Source of the DNA: an uncultured Campylobacter sp.
GTDB lineage: Bacteria; Campylobacterota; Campylobacteria; Campylobacterales; Campylobacteraceae
Reading direction: 5' to 3'
NCBI RefSeq assembly: GCF_938045595.1
Contig: NZ_CALIBB010000037.1
Coordinates: 1 to 6,172 of the forward strand
Length of the DNA stretch: 6,172 nt
The translations under genes and the position numbers were made by a program. Under the pieces are notes generated by a model. It saw only the letters and a list, made by a program, of their open reading frames with translations. It was not told the DNA's origin and ran no database searches. Below are positions 1-6,145 of the stretch, piece after piece. How positions within the stretch are numbered: the first letter of the stretch is position 1; the number at the start of each line of letters is the position of its first letter.

Positions 1-101
1 TGGTCGTCGGCGACGTTGAGGCACACGGACGCCAGAGGCGAGACGGTGTGGGTGGTCCGCAGCTGGAAGGAGGAGAGCTCGACGGCGAAGGCGCGCGGGG
101 C
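1..101 (-). other. murD: Foreign DNA: internal fragment of an actinobacterial-type murD, joined to gyrA
   Basis: Read on the minus strand from 101 down to 3, this stretch is open and gives a peptide containing AVELSSFQL, then RTTHTVSPLAS, then VCLNVADD, with the first two bases of a His codon at the window edge. That is the ELSSFQL...LN..xDH segment of MurD (UDP-N-acetylmuramoyl-L-alanine:D-glutamate ligase, a cytoplasmic peptidoglycan precursor enzyme), roughly residues 154-183 in E. coli numbering, where the His helps bind magnesium. The wording of the motif is of the high-GC actinobacterial kind. G+C over the first 100 bases is 71%, unlike the rest of the window. The fragment is about 33 codons with neither start nor stop, so it cannot be functional. 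It is most likely a contaminating or chimeric end rather than a transferred gene. The family call is from memory of the motif, not from a search. Confidence 0.8.
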
Positions 102-108
102 GATGAGG
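93..108. other. Chimeric junction between murD fragment and gyrA
   Basis: To the left the plus-strand reading frame (open from position 1) encodes nothing resembling GyrA. From about position 100 it abruptly becomes canonical GyrA (AMRYTEARM). In intact GyrA this motif is preceded by a conserved GNFGS...GD.AAA stretch, and none of that is present. The minus-strand MurD match runs up to about position 90-101, so the join lies in this short interval. The exact base is uncertain because both sequences are GC-rich here and could share a few bases. Confidence 0.8.
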
Positions 109-2481
109 TACACCGAAGCGCGTATGACGCCGCTAGCCGAGGAGCTTTTAAAAGACCTAGATAAAGAGACGGTCGATTTCGTACCGAACTACGATGAGAG
201 CCTAAATGAGCCCGACGTATTGCCTGCGCGCGTGCCGAATTTGCTGCTTAACGGCTCGAGCGGAATCGCCGTGGGAATGGCGACGAATATCCCGCCGCAC
301 AGCCTAGATGAGCTCGTAGGCGGTCTTTTGATACTGCTTGAGAATAAAAACGCAAGCCTAGAGGAGATCATGGGCGAGATCAAGGGCCCCGATTTTCCGA
401 CCGGCGGCATAATCTACGGCAAAAAAGGGATCATCGAGGCGTATAAAACGGGCAGAGGGCGCGTTAAAATTCGCGCTAAAACCCATATCGAAAAAAAAGC
501 TAGTAAAGATGTCATCGTAATCGACGAGCTGCCGTATCAGACCAATAAGGCGCGCTTGATCGAGCAGATCGCAGATCTCGTAAAGGAAAAGCAGATCGAG
601 GGCATCTCCGAGGTGCGCGACGAGAGCGATCGCGACGGAATTCGCGTAGTAATCGAGCTTAAACGCGATGCGATGAGCGAGATCGTGCTGAATAATCTAT
701 TTAAGCAAACCACGATGGAGGCGACCTTCGGCGTGATAATGCTCGCAATCGACGGCAAAGAGCCGAAGATTTTCACGCTGATAGAGCTTTTGAAGCTGTT
801 TTTGAACCACAGAAAAACCGTCATCATCCGCCGCACGATTTTTGAGCTTCAAAAAGCGCGCGCTAGAGCGCACATCTTAGAGGGCTTAAAGATCGCGCTA
901 GATAATATCGACGAAGTGATTGACGTGATTAGAAACTCCGCCGACACCAACGTCGCACGCGAAAATTTAATGAGCAGATTCGGTCTTAGCGAGGCGCAAT
1001 CGGGCGCGATTTTGGATATGAGGCTAAGCCGCTTAACGGGACTTGAGCGCGAAAAGATCGAGGAGGAGCTAAAAGAAATTTTAGCCGAGATAAAGCGGCT
1101 TGACGCGATCCTAAAGAGCGAGGAGCTAATCGAAGGCATCATAAAAGACGAGCTTTTGGAGATCAAGGATAAATTTAAATGCCCGCGCATCACCGAAATC
1201 GTCGATGACTACGAGGATATCGACATCGAAGATTTAATCGCGAATGAAAATATGGTCGTTACGATTACTCATCGCGGCTACATTAAGCGAGTGCCTAGCA
1301 AGACTTACGAGAAGCAAAAGCGCGGCGGCAAGGGGCGCGTGGCGGTCACGACGTATGATGACGACTTCATCGAGAGCTTTTTTACGTCCAACACCCACGA
1401 CACGCTTATGTTTATCACCGACCGCGGGCAGCTTTACTGGCTCAAGGTCTATAAAATTCCGGAGGGCTCGCGCACCGCAAAGGGCAAAGCGGTAGTAAAT
1501 TTAATCCAGCTCGGCGCGGACGAAAAGATCATGGCGATCATCCCTACGACCGATTTTGATCCGAGCAAGTCGCTCGTATTTTTCACTCGCAACGGCATCG
1601 TAAAACGCACGAATTTAAGCGAGTTTAAAAACATCCGCTCGCTCGGAATCCGCGCTATCAGCCTAGATGAGGACGATACGCTGGTGACTGCGCTCATCGC
1701 TCCAAACAGCGCCGAGGAGATGCAAAACTACAAAGGAGGCGCCTTAAGCGGCGACGATCTGGACGGCGGCGAGGCTGAGGAAGTTTTAGAGCAGACCGAG
1801 CAGGATATTTTAGAGGGAAGCGCGGATGAAATTTCAGATGAAATTTTGCAAGACGAGGGCGCGCAAGATGGCGAGCCGCAAAGCGCCAACGAAAACATGC
1901 TCTTCATCGCTACTAAAAAGGGAATGTGCCTTAAATTTAATCTAAATAAAATTCGCCAGATGGGGCGCATCGCTCGCGGCGTAAAGGGGATTAAATTTAA
2001 AGAAAAAGGCGACGAGGTCATCGGCGCCGCGTTTATTCTAAGCGATATGCAAGAAATTTTAAGCGTGAGCCAAAAGGGTATCGGCAAGCGCACCACTGCG
2101 AGCGAGTATCGCCTCACAAACCGCGGCGGCAAGGGCGTCATCTGCATGAAGCTCACCAACCGCACGGGCGAGCTCATCGGCGTCGTGATGGTCGATGAGG
2201 AGATGGATCTCATGGCGCTAACCACCAGCGGCAAGATGATCCGCGTCGATATGCAAAGCATCCGCAAAGCGGGCCGCAACACCAGCGGCGTCATCGTCGT
2301 AAATGTCGAGGGCGACGACGTCGTGAGCATCGCGACCTGCCCGAAAGCCGAGGAGGGCGACGAGGGCGAAGCGGACGAGCTTGCGCAGGATGAAAATTTA
2401 TTAAATTCAAATTTAGATAGCAAAGATTCGCAGAGCGACGGCCCTAGCGATGAAATTTTAAAAGGAGGAGAGGATGAGTAG
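100..2481 (+). CDS. gyrA: DNA gyrase subunit A, 5'-truncated
   Basis: GyrA is the DNA-cleaving subunit of the cytoplasmic A2B2 gyrase, which introduces negative supercoils using ATP. The authentic sequence starts at AMRYTE; the Tyr codon at 109-111 is the catalytic tyrosine (Tyr122 in E. coli). About 115 N-terminal residues are missing, including the quinolone-resistance region. What follows is complete: the rest of the breakage-reunion core, the coiled coil and C-gate (about 800-1190, with RRTIFELQKAR.RAHILEGL), then a six-blade beta-pinwheel. The GyrA box QKRGGKG is at 1315-1335, and a similar NRGGKG lies in blade 5 near 2120-2135. A 64-residue acidic insert separates blades 3 and 4 (1705-1896), and the C-terminal tail from about 2340 is also acidic. 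The frame stays open upstream to position 1, with an apparent TTG at 16, but that part is antisense murD, so the apparent start is not real. The stop overlaps asd. Confidence 0.97.
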   Translation, partial: AMRYTEARMTPLAEELLKDLDKETVDFVPNYDESLNEPDVLPARVPNLLLNGSSGIAVGMATNIPPHSLDELVGGLLILLENKNASLEEIMGEIKGPDFPTGGIIYGKKGIIEAYKTGRGRVKIRAKTHIEKKASKDVIVIDELPYQTNKARLIEQIADLVKEKQIEGISEVRDESDRDGIRVVIELKRDAMSEIVLNNLFKQTTMEATFGVIMLAIDGKEPKIFTLIELLKLFLNHRKTVIIRRTIFELQKARARAHILEGLKIALDNIDEVIDVIRNSADTNVARENLMSRFGLSEAQSGAILDMRLSRLTGLEREKIEEELKEILAEIKRLDAILKSEELIEGIIKDELLEIKDKFKCPRITEIVDDYEDIDIEDLIANENMVVTITHRGYIKRVPSKTYEKQKRGGKGRVAVTTYDDDFIESFFTSNTHDTLMFITDRGQLYWLKVYKIPEGSRTAKGKAVVNLIQLGADEKIMAIIPTTDFDPSKSLVFFTRNGIVKRTNLSEFKNIRSLGIRAISLDEDDTLVTALIAPNSAEEMQNYKGGALSGDDLDGGEAEEVLEQTEQDILEGSADEISDEILQDEGAQDGEPQSANENMLFIATKKGMCLKFNLNKIRQMGRIARGVKGIKFKEKGDEVIGAAFILSDMQEILSVSQKGIGKRTTASEYRLTNRGGKGVICMKLTNRTGELIGVVMVDEEMDLMALTTSGKMIRVDMQSIRKAGRNTSGVIVVNVEGDDVVSIATCPKAEEGDEGEADELAQDENLLNSNLDSKDSQSDGPSDEILKGGEDE
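2461..2473 (+). promoter_or_regulatory. Strong ribosome binding site of asd inside the gyrA 3' end
   Basis: The purine run AAAGGAGGAGAGG lies directly before the asd ATG at 2474 and within the last gyrA codons. GGAGG at 2464-2468 leaves 5 bases to the ATG. It fixes the asd start and, with the 8-base overlap ATGAGTAG (2474-2481), suggests translational coupling to gyrA. Confidence 0.75.
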
Positions 2482-3505
2482 TTACAATATCGCCATCGTA
2501 GGCGCTACCGGCGCCGTAGGCGAGGAGATTTTGCGCGTCTTAGACGAGATGAACTTCCCCGTAAAGGACATACTGCCGCTTGCGAGCGCAAAGAGCGCGG
2601 GCGAGAAGGTGGAATTCCGCGGCAAAGAATACGTCGTGAGGGAGCTAACGGACAGTACCTTCGACGAAAACGAGATCGACATCGCGTTTTTTAGCGCGGG
2701 CGGCTCCATTTCGGCGCATTACGTGCCATTTGCTGCGGCAAGCGGCGCGGTGGTGATCGACAACACTAGCCACTTTCGCATGCAAGAAAACGTCCCGCTC
2801 GTCGTGCCTGAGTGCAATCCGCAGGATATAAAGCTATGGGAAGAGACAGGCATCATCGCTAATCCGAACTGCTCGACCATCCAGATGGTTCAAATTTTAA
2901 AGCCGCTTGATGACGCGTTTGAAATAGAGCGCGTGGACGTAAGCACCTACCAGGCGACAAGCGGTGCAGGTAAAGAGGGTATGAGCGAGCTTGTAGGGCA
3001 GCTGCAGCAGTTTTTCGCTTTTAAGCTTGATGAGTGCGAGCCGAAGGTTTTCCCACATCAGATCGCGATGAATGTCATCCCACACATCGACGTATTTTTG
3101 GACAACGACTACACCAAAGAAGAGATGAAGATGGTAAACGAAACGCAGAAAATTTTGCATAAAAACTTCGCCGTTTCGGCTACCTGCGTGCGCGTGCCGG
3201 TACTTCGCAGCCACAGCGAGGCGATCACGATAAAATTTAAAAAGGATTTCGAGATTAGCCGCGTGCGCGAAATTTTAAGAAACGCGCCTAGCATCGTGCT
3301 TGTAGACGATCCGAGCAAAAACGAATATCCGATGCCGCTGCTTTCGAGCGACACGAACGAAACCTACGTCGGCAGGCTCCGCAGGGACAATTTCGACGAT
3401 AAAATTCTGCATCTTTGGTGCAGCGCCGATCAGATCCGCGTCGGAGCGGCTACGAACGCCGTGCGCATCGCGCTTCGCTGGATCGATATGCAGCAAGACA
3501 AATAA
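2474..3505 (+). CDS. asd: Aspartate-semialdehyde dehydrogenase
   Basis: Asd reduces L-aspartyl-4-phosphate to aspartate semialdehyde with NADPH in the cytoplasm. The product feeds lysine/diaminopimelate (hence peptidoglycan), threonine and methionine synthesis. The 343 residues are the usual length for the family. The N-terminal Rossmann motif GATGAVG is at residues 10-16. The catalytic cysteine is Cys133 in NPNCSTIQ, and the probable active-site base is His247 in RVPVLRSHSEA. The substrate region TYQATSGAGKEGM (about residues 158-170) is also typical. The ATG at 2474 is supported by a strong purine-rich site just upstream and by the glycine motif starting 9 residues in. It overlaps the gyrA stop by 8 bases, so it probably shares that transcript. 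No truncation or missing key residue is seen. Confidence 0.97.
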   Translation: MSSYNIAIVGATGAVGEEILRVLDEMNFPVKDILPLASAKSAGEKVEFRGKEYVVRELTDSTFDENEIDIAFFSAGGSISAHYVPFAAASGAVVIDNTSHFRMQENVPLVVPECNPQDIKLWEETGIIANPNCSTIQMVQILKPLDDAFEIERVDVSTYQATSGAGKEGMSELVGQLQQFFAFKLDECEPKVFPHQIAMNVIPHIDVFLDNDYTKEEMKMVNETQKILHKNFAVSATCVRVPVLRSHSEAITIKFKKDFEISRVREILRNAPSIVLVDDPSKNEYPMPLLSSDTNETYVGRLRRDNFDDKILHLWCSADQIRVGAATNAVRIALRWIDMQQDK

Positions 3506-3626
3506 GATAAATTTAGCAGATGCCGAGCCTTTGTGCGCGGATACGGTTGTGCGCGCGGTTTCGGCGCCGAGGTCGCGAGAATAAAGTTTGTAAATCAGCC
3601 TAGTTAAAATTTAAGACCGCGAGCTG

Positions 3627-3658
3627 AAATTTTGCGCCTTTAATCGGGCGCAAAATTT
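3627..3658. terminator. Candidate terminator hairpin, possibly of the gyrA-asd unit
   Basis: AAATTTTGCGCC (3627-3638) is perfectly complementary to GGCGCAAAATTT (3647-3658), giving a 12-bp stem with an 8-base loop, TTTAATCG. It lies about 120 bases after the asd stop. The GC core is flanked by AT pairs on both sides, so there is no clean T-run after the stem. It could act as a bidirectional terminator or merely as a stable RNA 3' end. Confidence 0.45.
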
Positions 3659-3690
3659 AAATAGACTCAAACGAGTGCGTTTAAAAGAGA

Positions 3691-3724
3691 TAAATTTACG
3701 CGATTGCAAACGAGCGTAAATTTA
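3691..3724. repeat. Inverted repeat TAAATTTACGC / GCGTAAATTTA
   Basis: Two 11-base arms (3691-3701 and 3714-3724) are perfectly complementary and separated by a 12-base spacer. The repeat sits about 80 bases before the membrane-protein start and 32 bases after the preceding hairpin. The arm-to-arm centre spacing is 23 bases, about two helical turns, which would suit a dimeric DNA-binding protein. It could equally form an RNA stem. No known regulator site is recognised. Confidence 0.5.
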
Positions 3725-3806
3725 AACGGACGCTTCGGCATGAGGCAGCTTTAAATTTATATATCCGCTTGCGGAGCGGCTACCCGAATTAAAATTTAAG
3801 GAAAAA

Positions 3807-4298
3807 ATGAAAGCTATATTTGAAAAATTTTTGCTTTGCAGCAAGTCTCTAACGCTTCTGCCTGTTATTTTTTGTGTTGCGGCTAGTGCGACGATATTTG
3901 TGGTGGCAAGCTACGAAATCTGCTCGGCGCTCTATAAAATCGTAGAATTTTTTCTAGCTCCGCAGAGCGAGCGAGCGCTTTACATTGATATTTTAAGCGA
4001 AATAATAACGGCGATCGATCTGTATCTGGTCGCCATCGTGCTGCTAATCTTCGTATTTGGAATTTATGAGCTGTTTATCGACGAGTTTGTGGATCTAAAT
4101 TTACAAGTTTTAAAGATCGCCTCGCTGGATGAGCTGAAGCACAAACTCGGCAGCGTCATCATAATAGTGCTTGTAGTGGATTTTTTCAAGCGAATTTTAC
4201 ACACCGATTTTACTACCCCTTTGGATATGCTTTTGCTCGCAGGGGCTATCTTTGCGGTTTGTTTAGCTTTGTATATTTTGAGTAAATTTAAAGGATAA
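3807..4298 (+). CDS. YqhA/UPF0114 family inner-membrane protein, function unknown
   Basis: This 163-residue protein resembles E. coli YqhA along its whole length: FE..L..S..L...PV.F near the start, a second helix with D..LV..VLL.FVFGIYE..I, then SLDELKHKLGSVI and DFFKRI. Four hydrophobic segments are visible at about residues 17-38, 68-91, 113-128 and 138-158, so it should be an integral inner-membrane protein. No enzymatic motif is apparent and the biochemical role of the family is not known to me. The ATG at 3807 is preceded by AAGGA at 3798-3802 with a 4-base gap. The stop at 4296-4298 is 2 bases before hemE, and its last codons carry the hemE ribosome binding site, so the two are almost certainly co-transcribed. 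The link to haem synthesis may be no more than operon convenience. Confidence 0.88.
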   Translation: MKAIFEKFLLCSKSLTLLPVIFCVAASATIFVVASYEICSALYKIVEFFLAPQSERALYIDILSEIITAIDLYLVAIVLLIFVFGIYELFIDEFVDLNLQVLKIASLDELKHKLGSVIIIVLVVDFFKRILHTDFTTPLDMLLLAGAIFAVCLALYILSKFKG

Positions 4299-4300
4299 AA

Positions 4301-5347
4301 ATGGTTTTCATCGACGCATGCTTCGGCAAAGAGACCCCATACACGCCCATTTGGATGATGCGCCAGGCGGGGCGCTACCTGCCGCAATACATGGCGGTGC
4401 GCGAGAGGGCAGGCGATTTTTTGAGCCTGTGTCGCGACTATCGCGCTGCTAGCGAGGTGACGATCCAACCCGTGGAGATTTTGGGCGTCGATGCGGCGAT
4501 ACTTTTTAGCGATATCTTGGTCGTGCCGATGCAGATGGGGATGGACCTGCGCTTCGAAGCGGGCGAAGGGCCGCGCTTTAGAGGTCCGATCCGCTCTCAG
4601 GGCGATTTGGCGCGCCTTGATCCACAAAAGGCCGCAGCGGAGCTCGGATACGTTTATGATACGATCTCGCTTACTCGCTCGCGCCTTGCCGCAGACAAAG
4701 CGCTCATCGGCTTTTGCGGCGCGCCGTGGACGATCGCTACCTATATGATCGAGGGCGGCGGCAGTAAAAATTACGCCGTTTGCAAAAGGATGCTCTACGA
4801 AAATCCACAGCTTCTGCATGAAATTTTGCGCCTCGTTACGGAGGCGACGAAGCTTTATCTGGCGCGCCAGATCGGCTCAGGCGTCGATGCGGTGCAGATC
4901 TTCGACAGCTGGGCGGGCGCGCTGGAGCCGAGCGCGTACGAGGAGTTCGGCTGGCGATATATCTTAGAAATCACGGAATTTTTAAAGGCGAAATTCCCGC
5001 ATATCCCGCTCATCGTCTTTGCCAAGGGCACGGGCGCGCAGATGTCGCGGCTGAGCAGTATCGCAGCGCAACGCGGCGCGGCGAGCTTTGACGTATGGGG
5101 CGTGGATTGGAGCACTCCGATTGAGCTTGCGCGCGAGCAGCTCGGGGGCAAATTTACGCTTCAAGGCAACCTGGAGCCGATGCGGCTATACGACCGCGGC
5201 GCGATAGAATCGGGCGTGCGCGAGATTTTAACGGCGATGAAGGGTGCTGCGCATATCTTTAATCTAGGGCATGGAATTTTGCCCGACGTAAGCGTGCAAA
5301 ACGCCAAATATCTAGTGGATCTGGTGCACGAGCTAAGCGCGCGCTAA
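4301..5347 (+). CDS. hemE: Uroporphyrinogen decarboxylase
   Basis: HemE removes the four acetate carboxyl groups of uroporphyrinogen III to give coproporphyrinogen III. It is a cofactor-free cytoplasmic enzyme of haem synthesis. The length of 348 residues is normal for the family. The first signature, PIWMMRQAGRYLP, is at residues 16-28, with Arg21 and Arg25 expected to bind substrate carboxylates. The catalytic aspartate is Asp71 in ILFSDIL. The second signature, GFCGAPWTIATYMIEGGGS, is at 137-155 with the conserved Tyr148. The late active-site histidine is His324 in NLGHGILPDV. The ATG at 4301 follows AAGGA at 4291-4295, which overlaps the end of the upstream membrane-protein gene; the 2-base gap implies one transcript. 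All key residues are present. An inverted repeat spans its stop codon. Confidence 0.98.
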   Translation: MVFIDACFGKETPYTPIWMMRQAGRYLPQYMAVRERAGDFLSLCRDYRAASEVTIQPVEILGVDAAILFSDILVVPMQMGMDLRFEAGEGPRFRGPIRSQGDLARLDPQKAAAELGYVYDTISLTRSRLAADKALIGFCGAPWTIATYMIEGGGSKNYAVCKRMLYENPQLLHEILRLVTEATKLYLARQIGSGVDAVQIFDSWAGALEPSAYEEFGWRYILEITEFLKAKFPHIPLIVFAKGTGAQMSRLSSIAAQRGAASFDVWGVDWSTPIELAREQLGGKFTLQGNLEPMRLYDRGAIESGVREILTAMKGAAHIFNLGHGILPDVSVQNAKYLVDLVHELSAR

Positions 5348-5387
5348 AATCTTATTTTACGAGAGCCTGTTTGCAGCGCGCTCAGCT
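5331..5387 (+). repeat. Inverted repeat spanning the hemE stop codon
   Basis: AGCTAAGCGCGC (5331-5342, the last codons of hemE) pairs with GCGCGCTCAGCT (5376-5387) at 11 of 12 positions, with one A-C mismatch. The 33-base loop itself contains a small AT hairpin, TAAAAT-CTT-ATTTTA (5345-5359), that starts at the stop codon. A run of seven T (5422-5428) lies 34 bases further on, too far for a classical terminator. The structure may mark or protect the 3' end of the hemE mRNA. Confidence 0.45.
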
Positions 5388-6014
5388 AAATTTGCGATGC
5401 CCTAGGCGGCTTGTGCTTCGATTTTTTTCGTCGTCATGCTTTGTATTCGGCCGCGGATGCGGCGTATGGATCTGCGCTTCACGAGCTGGCGTAGCGTTTG
5501 CGCGAAGTTGCGAGGAGATCGGCTCTCACGGCTTTAAATTTGCTTTTAATCATGGGGCGTTATCGTGCGGACCGCAATAGTGTTGGATTTTTATGCGGCA
5601 ACCGTACCGCGCTTTTTGCGAGAAAATTTCACTGAATTATTCGAACGCCGATGTCGCGGCGAAATTTAAAGGCGAAGCGGGACTTTTAATTTAAATCCAA
5701 ATCGCAGGTTAGATAAAGCCGTGTAGCGTCTAGGCGACGAGCGGACGTTGCGGCATGGATTTCATAGCACAAGACGTGTAGCGAGGGCAGGGCGGCGTAG
5801 TGTAGACGGCGATGAAATTTTAAAGCGGCGCCGACTACGTCAAATTTCAAATTTAATCGCAGCGTTGAGACGCTTGCCGCTTATGTCCGCCGCACCGCAC
5901 TTTAAAGCCTGCGTCAGGCGCGCCCATATTGAGTCTTCGTGCGTGATCGGCCCCGTTTTATGGGAAGGGGGCGACCTAAATTTTACGCGCTATGTATGCG
6001 GCGGCGTAAAATAC

Positions 6015-6064
6015 CGCGAGCTTGCGAGTTCAAATTTAGCTCGCGCCTTAAATTTATAGCTCGC
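6015..6064. repeat. Alternating GCGAGC / GCTCGC repeats with alternative stems
   Basis: CGCGAGC (6015-6021) and GCGAGTT (6024-6030) can each pair with the same AGCTCGCG stretch around 6038-6045. A further GCTCGC follows at 6059-6064, preceded by a second AAATTTA. The 6024-6044 version forms a 7-bp stem (one G-T) with a 7-base loop, CAAATTT. The segment thus has two competing left arms and two right arms. No T-run follows. Confidence 0.4.
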
Positions 6065-6104
6065 ACGCCCCAAATTTAAGAATAAATTCAAAGCTCTAAG
6101 CTTA

Positions 6105-6145
6105 AAATTCCGCCCTAGCGGGGGCGGTGCGCGGAAGTGGAATTT
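6105..6145. repeat. Nested inverted repeat near the window end
   Basis: AAATTCC (6105-6111) is complementary to GGAATTT (6139-6145). Inside it, CCGCCC (6110-6115) is complementary to GGGCGG (6122-6127) with a 6-base loop, TAGCGG. The arms share two C bases, so both stems cannot form in full at once. This may be a terminator for a convergent gene beyond the window, but no T-run is evident. Confidence 0.35.

Larger units (their letters stand above)
3506..3806. other. Intergenic region with inverted repeats and AAATTT array
   Basis: This 301-base gap between asd and the membrane-protein gene holds no credible ORF. It contains eight copies of the palindrome AAATTT (starts 3509, 3607, 3627, 3653, 3692, 3718, 3753, 3792), two long inverted repeats annotated separately, a small CCGCT/AGCGG hairpin (3765-3779) and the 10-base palindrome TCGGCGCCGA at 3561-3570. 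A promoter for the following gene should lie here. The AT-rich stretch TTTAAATTTATATAT around 3751-3763 is the best -10-like candidate, but no convincing -35 is visible, as is common in Campylobacter. Promoter placement is a guess. Confidence 0.6.

Noticed and set aside
16..99. Apparent native N-terminus of GyrA starting at TTG 16
   Set aside because: The translation has no GyrA similarity, and the opposite strand encodes a clear MurD segment. The frame is open only because of the junction.
1728..2423. 231-codon minus-strand ORF opposite the gyrA C-terminal region
   Set aside because: Its Ser/Pro-rich translation is a shadow of the acidic and conserved GyrA codons; no start signal or domain is seen.
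2897..3214. 105-codon minus-strand ORF inside asd
   Set aside because: It overlaps the asd catalytic region, where the plus strand encodes conserved Asd motifs.
4064..4819. 251-codon minus-strand ORF across the yqhA-like/hemE boundary
   Set aside because: It lies entirely opposite two well-supported genes and its translation shows no domain. GC-rich codons on the plus strand keep this frame open.
5400..5430. Classical intrinsic terminator before the T7 run at 5422-5428
   Set aside because: No stable GC-rich hairpin ends next to the T-run; only 3-bp stems such as GCC-CTA-GGC are available.
5371..5580. 69-codon plus-strand ORF after hemE
   Set aside because: It starts at TTG without a ribosome binding site and encodes a Cys/Arg/Ser-rich translation with no recognisable family.
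6024..6045. Possible tRNA T-arm (GAGTTCAAATTT)
   Set aside because: The arm and loop geometry is wrong for a T-arm and no acceptor, D or anticodon arms can be found around it.
5748..6059. 103-codon plus-strand ORF near the window end
   Set aside because: It has a TTG start with no ribosome binding site and an Arg/Ala-rich low-information translation; its last part is built from the AAATTT repeats. It cannot be supported as a gene.
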